Source: Gallionella sp. (GTDB taxonomy: Bacteria; Pseudomonadota; Gammaproteobacteria; Burkholderiales; Gallionellaceae). Taken from it: a stretch of 64,000 bases of DNA. Below are positions 26,347 to 33,803 of this stretch, piece by piece. Under the pieces are notes generated by a model that was given only the letters and a program-made list of their open reading frames with translations, did not search any database and had not been told where the DNA came from. The first letter of the stretch is position 1. Every line of letters starts with the position of its first letter. The stretch lies in contig JALNYK010000005.1 of assembly GCA_023229845.1 (NCBI GenBank), positions 50,925-114,924 of the forward strand. Reading direction: 5' to 3'. A program made the translations under genes and the position numbers.

Positions 26347-28434
26347 CTACAGTACCTTCAATAATTCCTCGAAGTCTGTGACCGGCGGCAGGCATTGCGT
26401 GCCGCGGCACAGCCAGGCGGTAGTCTGTTCGCGCACCGGCTTGTCTAGTGCCTCGGGCAAGCCGCTCGTCTCATCATTCAACACGATGGTTATCACATCC
26501 GGCAAGTAGCGTTGTTGCAACTCGGCCTGCCATGCTGCGGCTTCCCCGCCGCGCAGCACCAGCAGGCCGGGCGGTTGCAGCAGTTCGGCGAGTGCGGTGC
26601 ACAGGCTGCAGTGGTAGCTCGCGGCCCGGCGCAGCGCGGGGAAGAACAGCTTCAGGCAACGTTCCGCCGCCTCACGATATTTCTCGTCCCCGGTCAGCAG
26701 CGAAAGGCGCAGCAGCGCCTGCGCGGCGATGCCGTTTCCGGACGGCGTGGCGTTGTCCTGCGCGGTCTTGTTGCGCTGGATCAGCGCTTCGTGGTCGTGG
26801 CTGGTGAAGAAAAAGCCGCCGTTCTGCTTGTCCTCGAAGCGTTCCAGCAGCGCATCGGCAAGCTGCACGGCGAAGTCCATGTTGGTCTTCCTGAATGCAG
26901 TCTGCATCAGTTCCAGCGCGGCATTCAGCAGGAAGGCATGGTCGTCGAGATAGGCATTGAGGTGCGCCTTGCCGTCCTTGCAGGTCGCCAGCAGCTTGCC
27001 GTCGCGCCACAGAGTTGTGCGCACGAAGTCCATTGCGTGCTGCGCGGATTGCAGCCAGTCGGGTCGATTGAACACGCGCGCCGCGCGCGCCATGCCGGCG
27101 ATCATCAGGCCGTTCCAGCTAGCCAGGATTTTCTCGTCGCGGCCGGGGCGCACACGCTGCTCGCGCGCGGCATAGAGTTTTTTCTGTGCGGAAGTCAGCA
27201 GCGCTTCGGCCTGTTCCGTCGCGATACCTAGGCGCTTGGCGATGTCGTCCAGCGACGCGCTGACGCGCAGGTTCCAGTCGCGGTGCTCGAAGTTTGGCGT
27301 GCTGTCCAGGCCGTAGTACGGCTCGGCGACGGCCCATTCCTCCGCGCTCAGCAGCTGACGTACTTCCTTGCGCTGCCATACATAGAACTTGCCTTCCTCG
27401 TGTTCCGAGTCGGCGTCCAGCGATGAGTAGTAGCCTCGATTAACTTCGGTCTCGCGTAGCGACTCGTTTGCCCCCTCGCCCGCTTGCGGGAGAGGGTTGG
27501 GGAGAGGGGGCGACTGCATCTCGCGCATCGTCCAGCCCACGGTCTGCTCGACCACGCGCGCGAACAGAGGCTCGCCGCTTGCCTGCCAGGCGGCGCTATA
27601 CAGCCCCAGCATCAGGCCGTTGTCGTAGAGCATCTTTTCGAAATGCGGGATGTCCCAGCTCGCATCGACGCTGTAGCGGCAGAAGCCGCCGCCGAGCTGG
27701 TCGTACAGCCCGCCTTGCGCCATCTGCAGCAGCGTGTGGCGCACGATGTGCAGCGCCTGTGCATCGTTGGTTGCATGGCCGCGGCGCAGCAGCAGATCGA
27801 GTTCCGCCGGGTGCAAAAACTTGGGCGCGTTGCCGAAGCCGCCGTTGACCTTGTCGAACTGTTCGCTTAGCTGATGCAGCGCCTGCGCCAGCGGTTCGTC
27901 GTCCAGCGTAGTCTCCTTGTCACGCACTGGCTGGATGTCGGCCAGCGCCGCGGTCAGCCGCTTGCCCTGCGCGGCGAGTTCCGCTCGGTTCTCTTCGTAC
28001 ACCTGAGCGACGCGCCGCAGCACGTCGGTGAAGGCGGGCAGGTTGTAGCGCGCCTGTTTCGGGTAGTAGGTGCCGCCGAAGAACGGCGTGCCGTCCGGTT
28101 CGAGGAACATGGTCAGCGGCCAGCCGCCGCCGCGCTGCGCCAGCATGGCATGCGCGTTCTGGTAGATCTGGTCGAGGTCGGGGCGCTCCTCGCGGTCCAC
28201 CTTGATGTTGACGAAGAGGCGGTTCATCAGCGCCGCGGTCTCCTCGTCCTCGAACGACTCATGCGCCATCACATGGCACCAGTGGCAGGCCGAATAGCCG
28301 ATGGACAGCAGGATGGGTTTGTCCTGCTCGCGCGCGAGCAGCAGTGTCTCCGGGTTCCACGCATGCCAGTCCACCGGGTTGTTTGCGTGTTGCTGGAGAT
28401 AGGGGCTGGTTTCCTGCGCCAGATGATTTGCCAT
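26347..28434 (-). CDS. Thioredoxin domain-containing protein, DUF255/YyaL family
   Basis: 695 residues. It starts with the family signature NHLAQETSPYLQQHANNPVDW. Residues about 1-160 are a thioredoxin-like fold with CHWC (C50, C53) in GYSACHWCHVM, then GGWPLTMFLEPDGTPFFGGTY-type sequence. The remainder is an alpha/alpha-toroid like that of six-hairpin glycosidases (SPATA20 group). Cellular role unknown, though the family is very conserved. Residues about 308-330 (PPLPNPLPQAGEGANESLRE) are a translated copy of an intergenic repeat inserted in frame just before GYYSSLDADSEHEEGKFYVW. Confidence 0.9.
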   Translation of the reverse strand: MANHLAQETSPYLQQHANNPVDWHAWNPETLLLAREQDKPILLSIGYSACHWCHVMAHESFEDEETAALMNRLFVNIKVDREERPDLDQIYQNAHAMLAQRGGGWPLTMFLEPDGTPFFGGTYYPKQARYNLPAFTDVLRRVAQVYEENRAELAAQGKRLTAALADIQPVRDKETTLDDEPLAQALHQLSEQFDKVNGGFGNAPKFLHPAELDLLLRRGHATNDAQALHIVRHTLLQMAQGGLYDQLGGGFCRYSVDASWDIPHFEKMLYDNGLMLGLYSAAWQASGEPLFARVVEQTVGWTMREMQSPPLPNPLPQAGEGANESLRETEVNRGYYSSLDADSEHEEGKFYVWQRKEVRQLLSAEEWAVAEPYYGLDSTPNFEHRDWNLRVSASLDDIAKRLGIATEQAEALLTSAQKKLYAAREQRVRPGRDEKILASWNGLMIAGMARAARVFNRPDWLQSAQHAMDFVRTTLWRDGKLLATCKDGKAHLNAYLDDHAFLLNAALELMQTAFRKTNMDFAVQLADALLERFEDKQNGGFFFTSHDHEALIQRNKTAQDNATPSGNGIAAQALLRLSLLTGDEKYREAAERCLKLFFPALRRAASYHCSLCTALAELLQPPGLLVLRGGEAAAWQAELQQRYLPDVITIVLNDETSGLPEALDKPVREQTTAWLCRGTQCLPPVTDFEELLKVL
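27445..27513. repeat. Repeat element lying in frame within the DUF255 gene
   Basis: Plus-strand text runs CGCGTAGCGACTCGTTTG, then a CCCTC-GCCCGCTTGCGGG-AGAGGG palindrome and GGGGAGAGGG. The same CGCGTAGCGA-TTCGTTTG head and CCGCTTGCGGGAG core recur in the intergenic copy at 54166-54300. Confidence 0.7.
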
Positions 28435-28513
28435 CGCTAGGCCTTTTCAGGGATGAGGTCGGAATGATGCCGTAACCGGATGGAGGCGGATATGGGGTGT
28501 ATATCTGATGCGG

Positions 28514-29125
28514 CTAACGCAACAGCGGCTGGAGTTCTTTTAGCACGTTTCGCATCAGCAATGGTTGTGCTTCCGCGGTCGGGTGCAGGTTGTCCGGCTG
28601 GAACTGCTCCGGCGGCACGCCTTCGAGCAGGAAGGGCAGCAGCCGGATGCCGCGCTGTCTTGCCAGCCGCGGATACATCTTCGCGAATTGCGTGATGTAA
28701 GGTTCGCCGTAGTTCGGTGGCAACCGCATGCCGACCAGCAACACGCGTGCCTTCGCCCGTTGCGCGGCGACGACAATCGCGTTCAGGTTGGCAGCGGTGT
28801 CCGCGATAGGGTAGCCGCGCAGCCCGTCGTTCGCGCCCAGTTCCAGCACCACTACATCCGGGCGATGCAGCTTCAATGCCTGATCGATGCGCTGGCGTCC
28901 GCCCAAGGTGGTCTCGCCGCTGATGCTCGCGTTGACCACTTGGTATTTCGAGCCGTTGCGCTTCAGCTCCTGCTGCATCAGCACCGGCCAACTTTCCTCT
29001 ACTGCGATCCCGTATCCGGCTGATAGACTGTCGCCGAACACCAGGATGTTCTTCGCGGCATGGGCATTGAGCGGCAGCCACAGCGCGGCGAGCAGCAGGA
29101 TAATTTTCAGGAGCGACTTTTTCAT
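28514..29125 (-). CDS. tesA: Arylesterase/lysophospholipase TesA (GDSL family)
   Basis: 203 residues from the ATG at 29125, giving a clean signal peptide (about 1-23, ending AHA). GDSL block I FGDSLSAGYG with nucleophile S33, block III LGANDGLRG, block V DNLHPTAEA with the catalytic Asp/His. A periplasmic thioesterase/esterase. As in E. coli it is divergent from a ybbA-type ABC gene; here the two ATG codons share two bases (29123-29126). Confidence 0.9.
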   Translation of the reverse strand: MKKSLLKIILLLAALWLPLNAHAAKNILVFGDSLSAGYGIAVEESWPVLMQQELKRNGSKYQVVNASISGETTLGGRQRIDQALKLHRPDVVVLELGANDGLRGYPIADTAANLNAIVVAAQRAKARVLLVGMRLPPNYGEPYITQFAKMYPRLARQRGIRLLPFLLEGVPPEQFQPDNLHPTAEAQPLLMRNVLKELQPLLR

Positions 29126-29792
29126 GGCTTCGATTGTGCAGGCAGTTGAGCTTGGCAAGCAAGTGCAGAGCGGCGATCAGCCGCTGACCATCCTGCACGA
29201 AGTAAGTTTCGCGGTCGAGGCAGGCGAGAGCCTCGCTATCCTCGGCGCGTCCGGCTCCGGCAAGTCCACGCTGCTCGGCCTGCTCGCCGGGCTGGACGTG
29301 CCCAGCAGCGGTAGTGTGTATCTGGCCGGCGCGGACCTGTTCGCGCTGGACGAGGACGGCCGCGCAAGGCTGCGGGGTGCAGCGGCGGGCTTCGTGTTCC
29401 AGTCGTTTCAACTCTTGCCCGCGCTCTCCGCGCTGGAGAACGTCATGCTGCCGCTGGAACTGCAAGGCGCAGCCGACGCGCGCGAACGCGCCGCCGACTC
29501 GCTGCGCCAGGTAGGACTTTCCGAACGCACGCACCACCTGCCCAAACACCTCTCCGGCGGCGAACAACAACGCGTCGCACTCGCCCGCGCCTTCGTCACC
29601 CGCCCCAAAATACTGTTCGCCGACGAACCCACCGGCAACCTCGACGCCGCGACGGGTTCGCAGGTCATCGAACTCATGCTCGACCTCAACCGTGCGCAGG
29701 GCACGACGCTGATCCTCGTCACCCACGACGAAGCGCTGGCAAGGCGCTGCGGCAGGCAGTTAAGGCTGGAGGCGGGGAGGGTGGTGGAGTAA
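29124..29792 (+). CDS. ybbA: ABC transporter ATP-binding protein, YbbA/LolD type
   Basis: 222 residues from the ATG at 29124, which overlaps the tesA start codon on the other strand. Walker A GASGSGKST at 41-49, signature LSGGEQ at 143-148, Walker B ILFADEPT at 163-170, H-loop H201 in LVTHDEAL. MacB/LolD-type ATPase whose partner is the eight-hundred-residue FtsX-like permease at 31044. The pair is separated here by about 1.25 kb of foreign genes. No ribosome site is obvious, as the 5' region is inside tesA. Confidence 0.88.
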   Translation: MASIVQAVELGKQVQSGDQPLTILHEVSFAVEAGESLAILGASGSGKSTLLGLLAGLDVPSSGSVYLAGADLFALDEDGRARLRGAAAGFVFQSFQLLPALSALENVMLPLELQGAADARERAADSLRQVGLSERTHHLPKHLSGGEQQRVALARAFVTRPKILFADEPTGNLDAATGSQVIELMLDLNRAQGTTLILVTHDEALARRCGRQLRLEAGRVVE

Positions 29793-29878
29793 CCCGCCGG
29801 ATGAGGTATTGCGGAACCGATGGGGTAGAATCGGCCTGACATCCGATCAGGCAAGTTGGGCATCGAAGGAGAGCGAAC

Positions 29879-30085
29879 ATGGGCAAGCACGAAATCATCG
29901 ATATGGCGCTGCAACTGAAAGCGGCAGAGCGCTACGAGGTAGTGGAAAAAATCATGCAAAGCCTGGACAAGGCCGATCCCGAAATCGACAAAGTTTGGGC
30001 GGAAGAGGCGCGACACCGGGCGCAGGCATGCGATGAAGGGCGGATGAAAACGATTCCGTTCGAAGAGGTGTTCGGCGGCAAATGA
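29879..30085 (+). CDS. Addiction module antitoxin
   Basis: 68 residues, AAGGAGAG before the ATG. Pattern of the 'addiction module component' antitoxins (TIGR02574/PF09720 type): helical N-terminus with ALQLKAAERYEVVEKIMQSL, then WAEEARHRAQAC and a short C-terminal toxin-wrapping tail IPFEEVFGGK. It would neutralise the toxin encoded immediately downstream (ATGA overlap). A GGTAGAAT at 29824-29831 may be the -10 box. Confidence 0.85.
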   Translation: MGKHEIIDMALQLKAAERYEVVEKIMQSLDKADPEIDKVWAEEARHRAQACDEGRMKTIPFEEVFGGK

Positions 30086-30381
30086 TGCGAATTCGCTTTT
30101 CCGAGGCGGCTAATGACGAACTGAACGACGCGTACGCTTGGTTCGAGCAGCAACAACCCGGCCTCGGAGAACGTTTCAGAAACGAAGTGCGCGAAGCCGC
30201 GCTCCGGGTTGCGCGCTATCCCATGCTTTTTCCCGTTGAACTGGAGGATGTCCGGCGTTACGCGATGACTCGCTTTCCTTATACCTTGCGATATGTGTTG
30301 CGAGGTGACGAGGTCTGGTTCATGACGGTTTCCCATCAGCATCGCCGCCCGGATTACTGGGTGGATCGGGCGCGGCAATGA
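30082..30381 (+). CDS. RelE/ParE-family toxin
   Basis: 99 residues. RIRFSEAANDELNDAYAWFEQQQPGLGERF at the start is the ParE-type helical hairpin; YPMLFPVELEDVRRYAMTRFPYTLRYVL forms the beta-sheet core; the C-terminus has SHQHRRPDYW. ParE toxins target gyrase and RelE toxins cut mRNA on ribosomes; sequence alone does not settle which. Overlaps the antitoxin by 4 bases. Confidence 0.87.
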   Translation: MMRIRFSEAANDELNDAYAWFEQQQPGLGERFRNEVREAALRVARYPMLFPVELEDVRRYAMTRFPYTLRYVLRGDEVWFMTVSHQHRRPDYWVDRARQ

Positions 30382-30443
30382 TTGCCCACCATCGTCAATT
30401 TCTTCACTCACCGCGCCACGACTGGCGCGCCTGCTTCATTCAC

Positions 30444-30488
30444 CGCTCCACGTTGATTCTCGTCACCTTCGACGAAGCGCTGCGCTGA
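30444..30488 (+). pseudogene. Remnant of an ABC-transporter ATPase 3' region
   Basis: Bases 30444-30481 match the 3' part of ybbA (29705-29742) at 32 of 38 positions and encode STLILVTFDEALR followed by a stop, against TTLILVTHDEALAR in the intact gene. The H-loop histidine is replaced by Phe. It is a short fragment with no start or upstream homology visible. Confidence 0.6.
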
Positions 30489-30496
30489 AGATAACC

Positions 30497-31003
30497 ATGC
30501 TTCCATACACTGATGAAGATGTTGATACGTTATATCGTCTTTTAGGTAAGGCGTTATGGCATCTCCAGCATCTGGAAAATGTTGTCGCCTCATTTACAGC
30601 TTTCAAAATACTTCAGGCAAAGCGCGAAAAAGGAAAGAAGATTTCAGCGGCATTCGCAAAGGATATTCTTGCAAATCAACAGAAGGGAACCTTAGGGCCT
30701 ATTATTGGAGCGGCCAAGCAACATGGTTCTATATCTAAGCCGCTTGCGACACGTTTTGAACGATTCTTGGACGAACGCAATTGGCTGATTCATCGGTGTG
30801 TCAAATCTGAATATTTATCACTTCGTAATTCAAGCTCAAAGGACGAGCTTTTCAATCGAATTGAAAATTTTTCGAATGAAGCAGTCAACTTGCAGAATGA
30901 AATCCATGCACTTTTCGAGGGCTGGTACGAGGGCAAGGGATACAACCTCGAAGAGGCTTACAAGTTGGCTGAAGAACAACTGAAAAATGCAGAACAATAT
31001 TAA
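30497..31003 (+). CDS. HEPN-like hypothetical protein
   Basis: 168 residues, low GC (visibly AT-rich codons) against the high-GC neighbours. Helical throughout; LLGKALWHLQHLENVVASFTAF, then RFERFLDERNWLIHRCVKSE, where RNWLIH gives an R-x4-H motif as in HEPN domains. A C-terminal helix is rich in Glu. No convincing ribosome site. I infer a HEPN/MAE_28990-like fold; function unknown, possibly RNase or defence-related. It sits between the toxin gene and the permease, i.e. in the inserted segment. Confidence 0.65.
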   Translation: MLPYTDEDVDTLYRLLGKALWHLQHLENVVASFTAFKILQAKREKGKKISAAFAKDILANQQKGTLGPIIGAAKQHGSISKPLATRFERFLDERNWLIHRCVKSEYLSLRNSSSKDELFNRIENFSNEAVNLQNEIHALFEGWYEGKGYNLEEAYKLAEEQLKNAEQY

Positions 31004-31043
31004 CGGTTAGCATGAGACAGATTGCGTTTTCAGTAAATATAAA

Positions 31044-33692
31044 ATGAACCTCCTCCGCCTCTCCCTCAACCTCCTGCGCCGCGACTGGCGGGCCGGGGAG
31101 TGGCGTGTGCTGCTGCTGGCGCTGGTGCTGGCGGTGGGCAGTCTCGCGACGGTCGGGATGTTCGCCGACCGGGTGCGGCAGGCATTGCAGCAGGAGGCGA
31201 CCAGTTTGATCGGGGCGGATTTGCGCATCACCTCGACGCGGCCGCTGCCGTCCCTCTATCGTTCCAGCGCCGAGGCGCGCGGCCTGCGCGCGGTTGAGAG
31301 CCGCAGTTTCCCGAGCATGGTGTCGTCCCGCGAGCAGGCGTTGCTGTCGGAGATACAGGCGGTGGAAGAGGGGTACCCGCTGCGCGGGAAGATTGAGGTC
31401 GATGATGCAGAGGTAGGTCGGGATTCATCCCGACAAGCTGCCAGTTCAGTCGGGATGAATCCCGACCTTCGGGGCAGTTCTATTCCCATGCCCGGCACGG
31501 TGTGGGCAGACGACAGGCTGTTGCGTCGCCTCGACCTGCAGGTCGGCGACGAGGTGGGCATAGGCGCGATGCGCTTCATCGTCGCGGCGCGCGTGGTAAA
31601 GGATATCGACCAGTCCATCGGCTTTTCCAGCTTCGCGCCGCGCGTGCTGATGAACGCGCAGGATCTGGTGGCGACCGACCTGCTGCAGGAAGGCAGCCGC
31701 ATCACCTACCGGCTGATGGTCGCGGGCGAGGCGGTGCAGGTCGCCGCGTTGCGCGCCGAGTTGGAGGCGAAGCTGACTGGCAACGAGAAGCTGGAAGACG
31801 TGCGCGATGCGCGGCCCGAGATACGCAGCGCGCTGGAACGTGCCGAGCATTTCCTCGGCCTCGCGGCGCTGACCGCGGCGATCCTCGCGGGTGCGGCGAT
31901 ATTGCTGGCGGCGCGGCGTTTCGTGCAGCGCCATCTGGACGGCTGCGCGGTGATGCGTTGCCTCGGCGCGCAGCAGGGGCAGGTGCTGCGGCTGTTCCTG
32001 TACCAGTTCCTGCTGCTCGGTTTCTTTGCGGTGCTGGCCGGCTGTCTGCTGGGCTACGTCACGCAGGCGCTGCTGATCTCGCTGATCGAAACGATGCGCG
32101 ATGCGGCGCTGCCTCAGCCTTCGCTGCTGCCCGCGGTGAAGGCTGCGATCAGCGGTTTTGCGCTGCTGCTGGGCTTCGGCTTCCTGCCGCTGTTGCAGTT
32201 GCGCCGGGTGTCGCCGTTGCGCGTGCTGCGCCGCGAGCTGGGCGCGCCGCAGCCGAACACCGTGCTGGCCTATCTTCTTGCAATGGCCGTGCTGGCGGCG
32301 CTGTTCCTGTGGCATTCCGGCTCGGCCAAGCTGGGGTTGGCGATGCTGGGCGGGCTGCTCGCGGGGCTGGCGGTGTTCGGCGCATTGGCCTGGCTGACGC
32401 TGCATGGGCTGGCGCGCTATTTCCCTTATCTCGGCAGTCACTGGCGGCATGCGGTGAACAATCTGGTGCGGCACGGGCGCAGCAACGCGCTGCAGGTGGT
32501 CGCGCTGGCGCTGGGCGGCATGGCCTTGCTGCTGCTGACGCTGGTGCGCGCCGACCTGTTGCAGGGCTGGCAGGACAGGCTGCCGCCGGATACGCCCAAC
32601 CGCTTCGTCGTGAACATCCAGCCGCACCAGCAGCAGGCGATGACGGATTTCTTCGCGCGCGAGAAGCTGCCGCCGCCGGAATTGCAGCCGATGGTGCGCG
32701 GCCGGCTGGTCGCGATCAACGACAGGCCGGTCAGCGGCGACAGCTACGCCGATTCGCGCGCGAGCCGTCTGGTTGAGCGCGAATTCAACCTGTCGTACAT
32801 GGAGCAGATGCCGGAGTGGAACAAGCTGGTGAGCGGAGTTTGGTGGACATCGCCAGTTACAACCGAGACGTCACACCGGCGAAAACCGGTGTCCAGTTCT
32901 TTAGAAACACTGGATTCCGGCCTGCCCGCAGGGCAGCCCGTCCTGAGCCTGACGAAGGGCCGGAATGACGAAATTTCGGAGGAGCGCAAGCAACTCTCGG
33001 TGGAGGAGGGTATCGCCGAGACGCTGGGCATCCACTTGGGCGACACGCTGACCTACGACGTTGCCGGTAGCCGCTTCACGGCGCGCGTCACCAGTTTGCG
33101 CGAGGTGGAATGGGATTCGATGCGGGTGAATTTCTTCGTGATCGCCACGCCGGAGTTGCTGCGCGACTTCCCGGCGAGCTACCTGACCAGCTTCTACTTG
33201 CCGCCTGACCGGGCTCGCGCGGGTGACCTGCTGGCGCGCGAGTTTCCCAATGTGCTGGTGATAGACACCGGCTCCATCATCGATCAGGTGCGCCACATCA
33301 TGGACCAGATCACTCAGGTGATGGGGGCGGTGTTCATGTTCACGCTGCTGTCCGGCTTCGCGGTGCTGTATGCCGCGCTGCTGGCGACGCAGGACGAGCG
33401 CCGATTCGAGGCGGCGGTGCTGCGCACCTTAGGGGCGGACGGGCGCTACCTGCGGCGGCTGCACCTGTCGGAGTTTGCCGTGCTGGGCGGGTTGAGTGGC
33501 CTGTTCGCCGCGGCGGGGGCTGTGTTGCTGGGCTGGGTGTTGGCGCTGCGCGTGCTGGAGATACCGTACCAGCCGAACGCCGCGATCTGGTTCATCGGCG
33601 TGCTCGGCGGCATGGCGGCGGTGATGCTGGCCGGATGGGCGGGTACAAGGAGATTAGCTGCGCTGCCGCCATTAGCTATCCTGCGTGAATAA
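31044..33692 (+). CDS. ybbP: FtsX-like ABC transporter permease, YbbP type, with two repeat-derived inserts
   Basis: 882 residues, long for the family (about 800-830). N-terminal helix (about 18-40), then large periplasmic domain, three central helices (about 265-380), a second periplasmic domain and C-terminal helices (about 750-870), i.e. FtsX/MacB-like duplicated architecture. Residues about 124-142 (VGRDSSRQAASSVGMNPDL) and 609-642 (SHRRKPVSSSLETLDSGL onward) read through palindromic repeat elements. Both lie in periplasmic regions and keep the frame open. Partner of the ATPase at 29124. In the family this is an exporter or lipoprotein-handling system of uncertain substrate. Confidence 0.85.
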   Translation: MNLLRLSLNLLRRDWRAGEWRVLLLALVLAVGSLATVGMFADRVRQALQQEATSLIGADLRITSTRPLPSLYRSSAEARGLRAVESRSFPSMVSSREQALLSEIQAVEEGYPLRGKIEVDDAEVGRDSSRQAASSVGMNPDLRGSSIPMPGTVWADDRLLRRLDLQVGDEVGIGAMRFIVAARVVKDIDQSIGFSSFAPRVLMNAQDLVATDLLQEGSRITYRLMVAGEAVQVAALRAELEAKLTGNEKLEDVRDARPEIRSALERAEHFLGLAALTAAILAGAAILLAARRFVQRHLDGCAVMRCLGAQQGQVLRLFLYQFLLLGFFAVLAGCLLGYVTQALLISLIETMRDAALPQPSLLPAVKAAISGFALLLGFGFLPLLQLRRVSPLRVLRRELGAPQPNTVLAYLLAMAVLAALFLWHSGSAKLGLAMLGGLLAGLAVFGALAWLTLHGLARYFPYLGSHWRHAVNNLVRHGRSNALQVVALALGGMALLLLTLVRADLLQGWQDRLPPDTPNRFVVNIQPHQQQAMTDFFAREKLPPPELQPMVRGRLVAINDRPVSGDSYADSRASRLVEREFNLSYMEQMPEWNKLVSGVWWTSPVTTETSHRRKPVSSSLETLDSGLPAGQPVLSLTKGRNDEISEERKQLSVEEGIAETLGIHLGDTLTYDVAGSRFTARVTSLREVEWDSMRVNFFVIATPELLRDFPASYLTSFYLPPDRARAGDLLAREFPNVLVIDTGSIIDQVRHIMDQITQVMGAVFMFTLLSGFAVLYAALLATQDERRFEAAVLRTLGADGRYLRRLHLSEFAVLGGLSGLFAAAGAVLLGWVLALRVLEIPYQPNAAIWFIGVLGGMAAVMLAGWAGTRRLAALPPLAILRE
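31413..31468. repeat. GTAGGTCGGG-family repeat in frame within the permease gene
   Basis: 56 bases: GTAGGTCGGGATTCATCCCGAC, as one hairpin, then GTCGGGATGAATCCCGACCT as the inverted partner. Same family as the intergenic copies at 26027-26340 and 55851-55928. Contributes about 19 codons. Confidence 0.75.
32870..32969. repeat. CCGGAAT-type palindromic repeat in frame within the permease gene
   Basis: About 100 bases from GTCACACCGGCGAAAACCGG and TGTCCAGT through ACTGGATTCCGGCCTG to GGGCCGGAATGAC. This is the widespread GTCATTCCGG...CCGGAATGAC palindromic element, translated as part of the permease. Contributes about 34 codons. Confidence 0.75.
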
Positions 33693-33709
33693 ACAAATCA
33701 AAACCAACC

Positions 33710-33795
33710 TTGTCCACGAAAAACACGAAAGGCACGAAATTAAAACCTGAGAACCTGTTTCTTTTGTTCGTGCCTTTCGTGTTTTTCGTGGACAA
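33710..33795. repeat. Long inverted repeat, TCCACGAAAAACACGAAAGG family (copy 1)
   Basis: Arms of about 29 bases (33710-33739 and 33767-33795) beginning TTGTCCACGAAAAACACG and ending in its inverse, around a 27-base spacer. It lies between two convergent genes and could act as a terminator-like hairpin. Copy 2 is at 53015-53120. Confidence 0.8.
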
Positions 33796-33803
33796 ATAGT
33801 CTT

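Noticed and set aside
29809..29831. TTGCGG and TAGAAT as a promoter for the toxin-antitoxin pair
   Set aside because: Spacing is only 11 bases; just the -10-like box was noted.
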